In this document: in pieces, positions 32,901 to 44,066 of the stretch
Layout of the letters: each line of letters opens with the position of its first letter
Numbering within the stretch: the stretch's first letter is position 1
Assembly (NCBI GenBank): GCA_022316685.1
Contig: JAKJHU010000184.1
Location: 558,001 to 622,000 of the forward strand
Reading direction: 5' to 3'
Length of the DNA stretch: 64,000 nt
From: Progne subis subis
Lineage: Eukaryota; Chordata; Aves; Passeriformes; Hirundinidae
Translations under genes and position numbers: made by a program
Notes under the pieces: model-generated
Told to the model about the DNA's origin: nothing
Seen by the model: only the letters and a program-made list of their open reading frames with translations
The model's database searches: none

Positions 32901-35394
32901 CCTCACCCCAAACCCGTGGACTGCTCCATTCCCGTGCCACGGCCCAAGTCTTTGCTGCTGCTCAGCTTGCTTTTCCTGTGTGTTCACATAACCATCCCCT
33001 TTGGATCCTCCCAGGCAGCAGTATCAAATTTAATCTTCTTGTGATCTTCTCAAAGCTGTTCACCTGCCTTTGTCCCTCTCCTGGTTTCCTCTGGCATCAA
33101 AGGCGGGGTTGCTTCTGCCCTCCCCGCTCCGCCTTTGTTTTCAGCGTGTCTGTCCTTTGGCTTCCTTCCACCCCCATCCCAGCCCCATTCAGGCTGCTTC
33201 TAAAATGCTCTTTTCTCGGGGAATCGAGTCAGCTTCAACAGGCATTGCTCGAAAAATGGCAGTTTCTGTTCTTTCTCTAAACCTGGTTTTTTGCAAGTCC
33301 TGTAAAACAGGGAAGATGGTAAATGTGGAGAGGCTGGCACAGCTTCTGCAGCTGATCACCATTAAATACAGATCTATATTAATTTGCCTGTGGTGTCTAA
33401 TAATAGAGGTGTAATTTCCCAAACTATTTTAAGAAGTTGGATTTAGTGTGGCTGTAACTGCTCTATATTTTTTCTAAAAATTTTGTCTTTCTCTTCCTTC
33501 CATCAATAGACAACAAAGTTCACAAGTCCTTTGGATATACCTGTGGAGTTCGTGGAAAAGAATGTGAAATTGAGAGGGAAATTACATCACATCACGGAGA
33601 AAGGCCTGGAAGTTGAGCACATTCCCATCACCATTCCTTTCATCTCAGCCATCCAGAAAAAATGTGAGTAGTGAGGAAAAGAGTGTGAAGAGCAAGGGCA
33701 GAGATGAAATGTGTTGCTCTTAAAGTGGTTGCAAGCTTGAGAGGAAGGGCTGAGGCACATTTCCAGCTCTGCCTTTTGGTCTTTCTGTGCTTTGCAGGTG
33801 GGAAACTGGAGAATAAAGGCATGAGGAGACCAGTACAGAGAGTTTGTCACCACAGTGTTTGTGTTAATCCTTACAGTTACTGTGATATTTTCCAGCAGCA
33901 GAAGTGAGCACTCAGGCAGTGCTTCTGCTTGCACAGCTCATCTCATTCCTGGCAAAAAGCCTCTGTTGGGATTGTGCTTTTATTTGCAGACACACATTTT
34001 TGGGGACAGTTTTGGTGTCAGAAACAAACTGTCCATCAAATCTGCGACTCTCACGCTGGCTGTGCAAACACCAGCAGGTGCTGATGCTTCTGCCCCTTTG
34101 GATGAAGGATAGGGACTGAGAGTGGGAGCAGATCTTTTTCTTTGCACGCAAAATAAACCAAAACTCATTTTGAATTAGGCAGTCTTGAATTTACTTTTTT
34201 GCTGAAGAAGAGATGAGACCAAATTCCTTTTTGCTTTGAGGAACTGAAAGGGAATTTTTTAGTCCACGGGAACTAATTCACTACCAACAGCCGAGGGTGT
34301 GTGCAAAAGCTGAGCTTTCCCCCAGCACCAGGCGTGTCCCTTTGCCTTGCAGGGCAGCCGGAGGGGCTCCTGCTGATCCGCCTGGCCGGGCTGGAGCTGG
34401 CTCCAGGGGCCACGGCCTGGCTGCAGCGGGAGCTGCTCCCCAAACAGCCCCTGTGGTTCCAGCTCCTGGGGAGGGACAGCTCGGCCCTGGACTGCCTCGT
34501 TCTACTCCACAAGGTAAAGACAGACACAAAAACTGGCTCTTTTCTGCAGTTTTAGACATGACTGTAGTCGCACAGTTACTTCAGTACATTTAACAAATGT
34601 TATTATTTATGATTTATCTTCCTCGCTGTGAATTTTAAATGTTGCATTTGCAAATCTGATTGCAGGAGCAGTCGTTTTTCAGACTGATTCATGGCAGGAA
34701 TGTGCTCCTCTGCCAGTGCCAAAAAGGCACCCTGTAGTTCTGATTAGCCTAATGTTTGCTATCCGATGTTCCCTCACAAATGCCTTGCATTAGGTTTGGG
34801 TTGGAAAGGACTAACAGACCATCCAGTCCCAGCCCATGGGCAGGGATTTCTCTATCCCACGCTGCTCCAAGCCCTGTCCAGCCTGGCCTTGGACATTTCC
34901 AGGGATCCAGGGGCAGCCACAGCTTCTCTGGGCACCCTGTGCCAGCCCACTCTCACACTGGGGTTGGGTTTTAAATCACCTGTGTGCCTCTGCACTTTTA
35001 ATTTCTTCTGCCAAAGTGTAGATACAGCCATGAGTAAAGCTTGTACCTCTGGGGGAGTTCACACCAAACCCCAAATAACCCTGTTTCAATGGTGAATATC
35101 TATTTCTTGTGGTTTTTATAGGGTGGATTTCTCAGCACGTGCTTGAATGAAGAGCTCTTGAGGCAAGGGCTGGCCAGAGCAGCTCGGATTGAGGGGCTGC
35201 CTCACCACTCCCGCCTCTACTGGAAACTGCACAAAAGGCTCCTCCGGGCTGAGTTAAAGGCTGTGAAGAAAAATAAAGGCATATGGAAAGAACAAAGCTA
35301 CTCTGAAAGAGTCCAGGAGCACATAAGCAGCAATAAATTCCTGCAGAGGCTGAAACAGTTTGTGAGCTGGGTTAGAAGCTCTACTGGGAGGTGA
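29818..35394 (+). CDS. C3orf33: Protein C3orf33 homolog, complete, five coding exons
   Basis: Coding exons are 29818-29910, 29992-30051, 33510-33663, 34353-34513 and 35122-35394: 741 nt, 246 aa plus stop, all GT-AG and in phase. Human C3orf33 has the same landmarks: an ISQWADDHL-like N-terminus (here LSEWADAHL), a single hydrophobic helix at residues 32-49, then FTSxxDIPVEF, NVKLRG and ITEKGLEVEHIPIT of a staphylococcal-nuclease-like (OB) fold, and LWFQLLG. The family is not known to be a nuclease. A human form, AC3-33, has been reported to be secreted and to affect AP-1/Elk1 signalling, so the role remains poorly defined. The C-terminus is basic and appears shorter than the longest human isoform. 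The gene lies tail to head after SLC33A1. Confidence 0.93.
29944..29979. repeat. 10-bp tandem repeat in C3orf33 intron 1
   Basis: The unit gagccccgct is repeated three to four times within an intron of only 81 nt, ending just before the exon 2 acceptor ctcctctgcag. Confidence 0.85.
29992..30051 (+). CDS. C3orf33: C3orf33 coding exon 2 (membrane helix)
   Basis: The 60 nt encode one hydrophobic segment, GLIAGTAVAGVLLLA followed by RSLRV. It corresponds to the human transmembrane or signal-anchor stretch. Phase 0 on both sides; the donor is gtgagt. Confidence 0.9.
30272..31540. repeat. 22-bp minisatellite in C3orf33 intron 2
   Basis: Nearly 1.3 kb consist of the unit cacacccgtggctgtctctc plus ct (22 bp), in about 57 copies. 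Variants are tccatcctca, tcccttctca and cacctgtggctg, plus short units in which two copies collapse to tctctcccgtggctg. All three plus frames stay open, giving spurious proteins up to 457 aa. It begins about 220 bp after the exon 2 donor. Confidence 0.97.
31541..33509 (+). other. C3orf33 intron 2, remainder
   Basis: About 2 kb lie between the minisatellite and exon 3. A short A-run near 32021-32034 is the only simple repeat noted. No other gene was recognised. Confidence 0.65.
33510..33663 (+). CDS. C3orf33: C3orf33 coding exon 3 (SNase-like core)
   Basis: The 154 nt encode TTKFTSPLDIPVEFVEKN through FISAIQKK plus one base. This is the most conserved part of the family. The acceptor is catcaatag and the donor gtgagt. 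Confidence 0.93.
33664..34352 (+). other. C3orf33 intron 3
   Basis: This 689-bp intron contains no recognised feature. Confidence 0.65.
34353..34513 (+). CDS. C3orf33: C3orf33 coding exon 4
   Basis: The 161 nt complete a Trp codon and encode QPEGLLLIRLAGLEL through DCLVLLHK. LWFQLLG matches human. The acceptor is tttgccttgcag and the donor gtaaag. Confidence 0.92.
34514..35121 (+). other. C3orf33 intron 4
   Basis: This 608-bp intron holds only the CR1 fragment at 34785-34965. Confidence 0.65.
34785..34965 (-). mobile_element. CR1 LINE 3'-end fragment in C3orf33 intron 4
   Basis: Recognisable pieces are aggtttgggttggaaaggac, gctgctccaagccctgtcca and ggcagccacagcttctctgg followed by gcaccctgtgcc. 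It is in reverse orientation. Confidence 0.88.
35122..35394 (+). CDS. C3orf33: C3orf33 coding exon 5, C-terminus and stop
   Basis: The 273 nt encode GGFLSTCLNEELLRQGLAR, HSRLYWKLHKRLLRAEL and the basic tail QFVSWVRSSTGR, then TGA. The acceptor is gtttttatag. Human has NLNEEILRRGLGK at the same place. Confidence 0.92.
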   Translation, partial: GGFLSTCLNEELLRQGLARAARIEGLPHHSRLYWKLHKRLLRAELKAVKKNKGIWKEQSYSERVQEHISSNKFLQRLKQFVSWVRSSTGR

Positions 35395-36265
35395 AAAGGG
35401 GGGGAATGCAGCTCCCCAGGTTGTGGGATTTGTGTTTGTGATCACAAACTGCTGTCATGTTGAGGGTCCCTGTCTCGAACACAAACCCCACAGTTAATGG
35501 GTTAGAATATAAACCCCCAGTTCAGGGAATTTAGAATACATCCCATACCATAACCCACATGGGATTGAAGTTCAGTACTAGCGTGCAGGCCACCAGTGAA
35601 AATGTTCTGATGCCAGACTTCTCCACAGTGATGTCCTAAATTATCTTCCAGTTTCCCACTGCTGAACTCCTCCAGGCTGTGCTGCCCAGTGCAGGTTTGA
35701 GGGGCAGAGTCCCTTCACACCTCTAGAATGTGCAATTGCTGCCAAGCCCACGCTGGACCCTGTGTCAGGGCTTTTACAAAGCTCGTGGGATGGGTTTAAA
35801 CACAACTTTTCTGTTTGAACTCTGTTCTTATGCCACTTTTTTTTTTTTTGTGTAGTTTGTGGTTTAAAACTTGTTCATCTTGAATAATGGGTTGCATTGT
35901 TAGTGATATAAAAGGTGATTTGTTATGGCTGATCTTAAAAAGTTGATAAGGTTGGAATAACTAAATTTCCTCAGGGGAAAAAAAAAATCACTTGGTGTAT
36001 CAAAGAATATAATGTCAGGAATCCAAATTTTTCAAAGACAACTTTCATTTGAAGAGGAAAAACCTGTATTGTTTCTTTCTGATGGTTCTGTAAGTATCTA
36101 AAAATAGATGAATATAAAACTTTAACGTGGAATTTGACATAGAGGATCGGACTGTGCTAAGAACTTAAATTCTTGCTTTATTTTTGATACACATGGGAAG
36201 TATATGAGTGTATTACTATTTATGTTGTAAATATTCTCAGAATAAAGATTGAATTTCTTAAGTTC
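35395..36265 (+). promoter_or_regulatory. C3orf33: C3orf33 3' UTR with poly(A) signal
   Basis: The A/T-rich trailer after the stop ends with AATAAA at 36241-36246, followed within 30 bp by a GT/T-rich stretch (gttcgttgttacatgtttta), a standard cleavage context. This gives a 3' UTR near 870 nt. Confidence 0.6.
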
Positions 36266-37920
36266 GTTGTTACATGTTTTATATACCAAGCCCTTGACCC
36301 TTGTTTAACCTCCCACAGTCCCAACATTTATTTAAAGTTGGTGTTTTAGATTTTCTTTCTTTCTGTGTGATTGCTTTCCAGTGAAACACTGGGGAGAAAA
36401 ATGTGGTACAAAAAAAAACTTAACAATTGAGCACTGCTTTTCTGGCAATTAGTTGCTACATTAACATTTTCCCTGCTGACTTCAAGACAAAGTTGTGACT
36501 CTTGAAATCCTAAAAAAAAACAAAACAAAAACAAAAACCTACCCAAACCAGTTTCCTTGGGTAAGAATGGATGTTAGTGGTTCTTTATTCCTTTTGTTCC
36601 CGGTCCTCCCAGGGTGAGGCTGGTGCCGGGGAGCAGCGAGCCATGAAATACCTGCAGTGTCTAGGGATCCAGGGTGGGGGAGAGGGGAGGCAGCTCTGGG
36701 CCAGCAAACCAGGTGTCTGGGCCTGTTTGAAAATGGAAAATAAGAAGAGCGAGATTCTGGGTTTATGTGCAAGACAGCGAAGGGCTGAGCCAGCCACCAC
36801 CGTGGCTCTTGGATGTGAAACTCGTCAGACAGGGATTTGGGATTGGCTGTGGCACACTGCAGAGCAAAACTCAAAGCTGAGTTTTAACCCCAAAGTACAC
36901 ATTCAGGCTCAGCAATGATCCACTTCTCCCGGGGGTTTATGTGTTCCTGTTCCTACTGGGAAGTAGGAGCTTCTCCAAGCTGGGCATAATTGTGCACTTA
37001 TAATTTATTTTCTGTAATAATTAAATATAATTCTGGACTTTGCACTTCTGTTCTGGAGATGAGTCACAGGAGGATTTATCACAAAAATTCACTGTAAAGC
37101 TGAGAGAAAACTCAGGAAGCCACATGCTACATTTCTAGCAAGCAGAGATGAGGTGTGGGCGAGTGTGAATCAAGTGTGTTGTTCCCTCACATGGATTTGG
37201 GCTTGCAGTGACAAATGATTTCTTGAGGGTCAGGTCCTGTAATTGTTTGTTAATGCTGTTTTCCTTATCACGCAGGGCTTATCTTAAAAAAACCCAGCCC
37301 ACCAGCACACCCTCCCCCTGCAGAAAGTGCCCAATTCAGTTCAAAGCTGTGCTTTCCATCTGTGCAGGGCTTGAGAGGTTGCAGATCCCGTCTCTGTGGG
37401 AGGCCCGGCTATTGGAAAAGCAGTAATAGGAGCAGAGACAAATATCTCCGCAGCACCCGGCTGAGCTGGCTGGGGGAGAAGCAGCATTTTCTCCATTGCA
37501 TAAAACTCCACGGCCGCCCCTCAGGAGCTCCATCCCTCCCTTCACCCGCAGCAGCGCCCAGCAGAGGATTCCCAACAGAGGAGGCGGTTCTGTGACTGGG
37601 AATAAGGACAAGAATTAAACTGTTCAGCACTTGTGCCTTTGCCCCTGCAACTCTGATTGTGCCGCGAGCGATGCAACATCTTCAAAAGGCCACAGGGAGT
37701 GAAAGGAGAGACCTGGCCTCCAAATGGCCCAAGAAAAATACCTCCGACACTGCACAGACTTTTTATTGCTGGTGTGGCATGTCAGACAAATGGCAATAAA
37801 CATCCCCGGCCCCTCGGAGCCCACCGACTGCGTGGGGCTGCTGTTTGCGTCCTTTGGGAACAAACTTTTGAGCAGGGCTACTGAGACAGGAGAACGGAGA
37901 ATGCCTTTAACTGAAGGGAG
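36266..37920. other. Intergenic C3orf33-PLCH1
   Basis: About 1.65 kb without recognised exons or repeats. Short open frames here lack any family signature. Confidence 0.6.
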
Positions 37921-37921
37921 A

Positions 37922-38100
37922 TGGGTTTAGATCGGATTTAAGGAAGAATTGTTTTACTCAGAGCGTGGTGAAGCCCTGGCGCAGGGCGCCCAGAGAAGCT
38001 GCGGCTGCTCCGTCCCTGGGATTGTCCGAAGCCAGGTTGGGCACTGGGGCTTGGAGCAGCCTGGGGCAGGGGAAGGTGTCCGTGCCCTGGCAGGGTGGGA
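37922..38100 (+). mobile_element. CR1 LINE fragment upstream of PLCH1
   Basis: The stretch reads tttaaggaagaattgtttta, gagcgtggtgaagccctggc, gggcgcccagagaagctgcg and gcttggagcagcctggggca. This is the forward CR1 tail, truncated at both ends. Confidence 0.85.
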
Positions 38101-38254
38101 TGGGAGGGCCGGGGTCTCCATGGCACCCGCCGGGCGAGGGGCCGCGCCGAGGGGCCGCTTCTCGCTCTGCTCCCATCGCGTCCCACCGGCACCGCTCCGC
38201 ACGGCTCGGTGAGTCCCGCCGGGAGGAGACTGCCGGGCCGGGCGGGGGTCGGGC

Positions 38255-38640
38255 TGGGCGGTGCTGAGGGGAGCGGGGCTCAGCCCCGGGCGATGCTGAG
38301 GGGAGCGGGGCTCAGCCCCGGGCGGTGCTGAGGGGAGCGGGGGTCGGTCCCGGAAGATGATGAGGGAAGCTGGCTGTGGGCTCGGTCCCGGGCAGTGCTG
38401 AGGGAAGCTGGCTGTGAGCTCGGTCCCGGGCAGTGCTGAGGGGAGCTGGCTGTGGGCTCGGTCCCGGGCGGTGCTGAGGGGAGCGGGGCTGCGGGGCTCG
38501 GTCCCGGGCGGTGCTGAGGGGAGCGGGGCTGCGGGCTCGGTCCCGGGCGATGCTGAGGGAAGCGGGGCTGCGGGCTCGGTCCCGGGCGATGCTGAGGGAA
38601 GCTGGCTGTGGGCTCGGTTCCGGGCGATGCTGAGGGGAGC
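38255..38640. repeat. 39-bp GC-rich minisatellite upstream of PLCH1
   Basis: Units of about 33-39 bp contain ggtgctgaggggagcggggc and gggctcggtcccgggc, in about ten copies. Its minus strand is open over 390 and 402 codons because of composition and repetition. It lies at the edge of the PLCH1 promoter island. Confidence 0.93.
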
Positions 38641-38964
38641 GGGCGGCGCTGCCCCGCCGCTCGCAGCGCGCACACAATGGAGCGATGGAGCAGGTTGAAC
38701 GGGCGCGGGGCCGTGGCAACACCGGGGCTGGATCTCGTCTCGGGCCGCCGCAGCCGCTGCCGGGCGGACGGGACGCTCCGCTCCGCGGTGGCCGCTCCGG
38801 GTTTCGGCAGGGCCCGCGGCGGGGGCGGGCCGCGCCGGGCCGGGCCGGGCGGGGCGGGCGGCAGCGCTGGGGTTTGAACGCGAGCAGGTTGTGCGGCCGT
38901 GGCGGCGAGGGACAGCACCGCACCGCACCGGATCCAGCACAGCCCAGCCCAGCCGGCGGCCGCG
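38640..38964 (+). promoter_or_regulatory. PLCH1: PLCH1 upstream promoter and non-coding exon 1
   Basis: This is a dense CpG island with several GC boxes around 38820-38862 (gggggcgggc, ggggcgggcgg). A strong donor (cgcg|gtgagt) ends a likely untranslated first exon at 38964. Another donor-like ctcg|gtgagt lies near 38208. The assignment to PLCH1 rests on orientation, synteny and absence of another gene before the PLCH1 coding exon. The transcription start was not resolved. Confidence 0.55.
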
Positions 38965-41900
38965 GTGAGTGAGGGCGGACGGGACCCCCGAGGCCCGTCC
39001 CTGTGAGCGGCCCCGCGGGCGCTCCTGCGGCGGGACGGGACTGTGTCCCTGCGAGCCTCCGCTGGGCTTTCCCATGCGGTTGATGCTGTTTTCTCCCGGT
39101 GTTCGCGGCCCGAAGTTGAGGTGGGAGGTTGCGAGCTGTAAGTTCTTTTCAGCCTGTTCCACAAACGGCTCCGCGTGCCCGAGCGCTCCGGGGCTCTGCC
39201 GGCTGCTCCTCGGCCGTGTTTGTGCTGCTGGACACAGCGGATGGCCGGGGTGAACTGCAGCCGCTCTGCCCGTTCGCCATGTGCCGGGGCCGCTGTGCCC
39301 CGCGGCGGTGCCAGGGCAGCGCCCGGGCCGCGGGCAGTGAAAGCGGAGCGAGCCGCAGCCGCCGGGCTCGGCCCAGCCCGTGTTCGGTCAGGCTTACTGG
39401 GAAATCCCCATACCCGCGATGGGGAGCGCAGCACAGCAGCCAGCAGTGCCACAGGGTCCGAGCGCTCCTGTCCCCACCTGGAGGGTGCTGAGAAGAGTCG
39501 AACCTCTTGCTGGATTGAGTCCTCCCTAAAAATACCTTATTTCTAATTTTCTACTCCATAACCCCTTTTTTTTTAAGAAGTACAATGGAGTGGGAATTAA
39601 ACTCCATGCACATTTAGATGTAATTAAGCTACTCTGTGCAATTCTGGGAACTTCAACTCCAGCTGGCCGGAAAGTGTTTTAGAAGAAGTGTTATTAAATT
39701 CCAGGGAGAAAGATATAAGCCTTATCTGATGGACCAGTCATAGGCCCTTTGTTTAAAGTGTGCTTTAACTCCTGAGTTATAAAACACAATGTTTGCCTGT
39801 TTTCAGGGGGCCCTCCTGATTTACTTGTCCTTGGGACTTCTGGCCCACATGTTGCAAAACTTAGGAAATGAAAGAAAAGTTAAGGTGTTTGTTGTGAGAT
39901 GTGAAAGAATGTGACAGCACTAAAATGAGAGGCAGGGTTCAGCCTTGCAGTGAGGTACCCGAGTTACAGATAATGTGGGATATGGAAAGAAAATCCAGGG
40001 GTTTTGGGAGGTAAGAGGCAGCAGAGTGCATGCACGCTGTTAAAAAGTCTTCCTGGTTCTTTAAGCATCAGCTCCCTGGAATAAGTGTGAGAGTGCTACT
40101 TTTGTAAAATCTGTTTCTAACTCTTAAGGATGCTCTTTTTCCCCATTTAAAAATGCCCGAAGGCTGTTCCAGAAAGAAGTGTTAAGTTTTATCAACTGAA
40201 GATGCACGATTTGTGAGAAATGATCCATTCGCGGGTGCTTTCTGGTTCTGTGCTACCTATTGTCTGTAAAAACGGGGGATCAGCTGGTGGGTTGGGATCA
40301 AGTGGTGCACAACTCATTATTTTAACAATAGGGCCCCGGCTTGGGAGGTTGCCTAGGGAATTGATTTAATGCTGCTGTCCTTTCAGCCGTTGAGGCGGGT
40401 GTCCCGCCATGACTTTGATCAAAAACACCGGTATTTGAGAAGGGGAATAAAATTTTCACTCCATAAAAGCAAAGGAGAGGCCACCCGCTATTAGCAGCTC
40501 CCAGTTTTGCACGAGCTGATCTGTAATTTAAAACACTGTCAAGAAATACCCGTGGCAGTAAAACAGTTTCATGAGCATCAAAATACAGAATGAAAATTAG
40601 TCCTGTGTTTAAGATTTGGCTCCCCCTTATTTCTGGGAAAGGCTTTAAGATGTGTGTTTCTGTTGGCTCTACAAAGTAATCTTTCTATAAATGGAACAGT
40701 TTTCCTTTAATGAAATCTGAATACGCTGGGTTTTTTCTAAGGTGTCACCCAAGATCCAATTCAATTTAAATTGATAACGCTGAGGGCACAGCCAGGGCAC
40801 AGCCACGTGGGGTAGTGTGGTGCTGTGGAGATTTGTTTTGTTTGTTTGCTCTGGGCTTTTTAATAACTTTAAACAAGCCTGAATGTTAAAAAAAAAAACC
40901 AAAACAAACAAAAGTAAACTCTCCAAATTAGGAAAGCAAATGTGTTTCCAGGTTTGCTGGATACCTGCTGTACTGTCTGCAGTAGGACAGCATTTTCTAC
41001 CTTCAGAGGAGGTGAGACTGTCATGCCTAATTGCCTTGGAGGCTCTTACAGAGACTCTGGTGAGGGTGCTGTACAGGCAGTTTTGTGGCACGGCGGGACG
41101 CACAGCACGCCCTGAGCAGTGGTGGTGCTGCACTGGGTTAGAGGCACAAGGTGTGTTCGTGGCCAGTGCATTCATTCACTGGTTTGACCCTGTGTGTCTG
41201 GGCCGTGCCAGGGACAGATCTGGCTTTGCTTCCCTGCTCACAAGCAGAAGGAGCAGAAGGTGCTTCTGGTGGGGCTCAGCTGCTGCCAGACTGATCGAAC
41301 GGCCAGGGGGGAGCTGTGTGCTCTGGTGTGCTCCTTTGGGTTTGTTTTCCTCCGTTCTTGTTTATTTTAGGAAACTGGAACTGTTTTCTGTGACGAAGGT
41401 GGCTTTCTTGTTCCAGTCTCCATAGTCACAGAGGGTACTGTTACTCCAGAGGTCTGAGCTTGCCCTCTGCTCTCCTGACTTGGGAGCCTTTTGCCGCTCA
41501 TCTGACACTACAGAGGCACTGTCTTGGTGTGCCTCTGTGGCTGAGAGCGATGTGGAGCACAGATCTGAGGGACGGGAAGGCAGCTTGGGGGATCCACAAT
41601 GTGAGGAAGTGTCTGACACTGAAGATGGGTGCCCACAAAGGCTCCCCCAGGGACAGAGGAGGGGCAGGGAGAGGTGGGCAGAGTTTGCAGCAGATGCCTG
41701 TTGCAGGGCTAGAAGAAGCTGGGCACAGCTCTGGTGGAGGCTCAGTCAACCACTGAAGGATGTAAAACCACTCCAAAGGTGTTTGGCCGTGTGTGTTACA
41801 GGCCTTGGCATGAGGTGCCCATGTGAGTCTCTCCAGGCTGAAGTAACTCAAGGTTTCTTGCAAGAAACTTCAGGTGGAGACAAGCTGTGGTGCAGGGTGG

Positions 41901-44024
41901 TGTGTGCTCTGTTACAGACGTGACTGATTGGAACTGACACGGAGTTCCTGCCCCTTTGCACACTGAGCGTGACCCAGCGTGTGGCTGGTCACACCAGGCA
42001 CTGCTGAGCCTCAAACAGCTTCTCCTCCTTTGCTTGGTTGTTGTTCCGCCCACAGGTGAAGGAAAAAGGAAAAATGTTAGCAGTTACTGACTGTGTTAAT
42101 TGCTGATCAGCACAGAGGCTCTCGTGGTGTGAAATGCCCACTCCTTGGGGGAGCCACACACACATTGGTACTGGCCAAGTACACAAGGTGCAGGCCATGC
42201 GTGTCCATGCCTTGGACATGGCTGCACTGGCACAAGTCCTTTCCAGGTGTCCTATTTTTATCTCCACAGTTTATCACGTTGTGAGTTCCCTGTACATTTT
42301 AGATTTTCATTTACAGAAAGACTCCTGCATTCATTTGCAGTTTGAAACCCTCTGTGCAGCACACCCAAACATTGGTGAATGGGTGTACAGAGAGCTGGCA
42401 GAAGCAGCAGAAAGGTGTGCAGAACACCGGAGGTCTGTGTAAGGAAAACACGGATGGACTCACTCACATTTCCCCATCCCATGTCTGGTGGGATGGGTGC
42501 TACCCTGAACAGGCTGTGCAAGGCAAGTGCCAGCTAAAGCTGTGCCTGCTGAACCTCAGAGCCAGCAGCACGCTGCCCTCCTGCAAATAATTCCTTAAGG
42601 AGGGGGAAAACAAATTCCATTTAGGCTTCTCGAGGAATGGGGAGCAAATGCTAATTCCCTTTCAGGGTCCGTTGCCATGGGGAGTCAGTTCAAATCCTTT
42701 CTAATGCCTTCCTCAACAGCAAGTTGTGCTGACACACGCTTTTCATGGCTTCCAGAAGGAGTGGAGAAATGACTGGGAACAAAAAGCTGCATGGGAATGA
42801 ACAGCCCCGGGAGGAACAGGGGTTGCTGTGGGCTGGCTGGGCTGGCACAGGTAGAGCTGTCCTTTGCACAGGGAGCTCAGCCCCGTGTCCTGCCTGCCTG
42901 GGAGGGGTGGGTGCCGGGGAACCTGTGTGCCAGACCCTGGTGTGGTGCTGTGCAGGGAGCCCAGCCTGTTCCTCTTGCCCCTGAAGAGCAAATCCTGGGG
43001 ATTTGTCCCTAGCAGGACTCAAACTGGATGCAGTCAGGGTTGGGCTGAGCCTCTGTCTTCATCTGGTGAGTGATGCAAGATGTGTTTAGTGCTCTACTAG
43101 GGGAATAGCCAAAATGCCAGATAAAAATATTTTAAAGTCTGCATTTTCAGTAAATCTCATCTATCTAAGAGCATGCAAGTGCAGTATCTGCATCCCGAAG
43201 TCTGTTGTGACCTTTCCCCTTTGATTAGACTTCTCTGAATTGTGAGTTTGCAGTAGCTCCCAGGGAAATCCACAGGATGTGTTTCTTTGCTCCCGTTCTG
43301 GCTTGCCCCTTCTGACACCTTTGCTGCCAGCGTGGTGCCAGCACAGCTGTTCTGGCCTCATGGCACGTTTGATTGGGGAACTCATCTGTCAGAAAAATAA
43401 ATCAGGCAAAAATCTCTGCTGCTATTCCTCCAGACCAGTTTCTAGAGAAATAACAAAAGGATCCCATACTGGATGGTTTTGTTTTCTATTGCTTAGCATT
43501 GTTGTTGTTTTTTCCATGTGGCTAATATTTTATTAAATATTTGCTATTCAAAAGGGAGTGTAACTTTGAGGGTATTTTTTAAGCTTTTTGTTTTACACAA
43601 GATGCTTTAACTCTAGAAAGCAAACACCATAGGTAGGTGAAACTTTGTTTTGTAAGTGTGAAAATGATATAAATTTGTTGGAAAAAATGTCTTTTTGTAT
43701 CAGCAGTATGGAACTTTCATCTTGGGTGCCTTGCCTATTCTGCCTGGCTCCCATATGTGTAACTTTAGCAATGTTTATGCAAGTTATTTTGAGTGAATGT
43801 TGATATTTGATGCTGATTAAAGTGGAGATTGCACAGATGATGTGTGGAACCCTTAGAGCTTGGCTTGTGTGACAGTTAAATCTAAATCTGCATGAATTTG
43901 GACCAGCTTAAATGCTTAGCAGTATTTGGGTGACTGTTAGTGGCTTAGTTGAATAAGAAGCCCAAGACTGCAGATGGGTGAATGCCCCATGGAATATTGT
44001 CATATTAGGGTTTTATAATCTCTT

Positions 44025-44066
<42 letters not shown>

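Noticed and set aside
37954..39452. Two minus-strand frames of 390 and 402 codons over the PLCH1 upstream island
   Set aside because: GC-rich sequence and the 39-bp array lack stop codons by composition. The frames overlap on the same strand, cross a CR1 copy and match no family.
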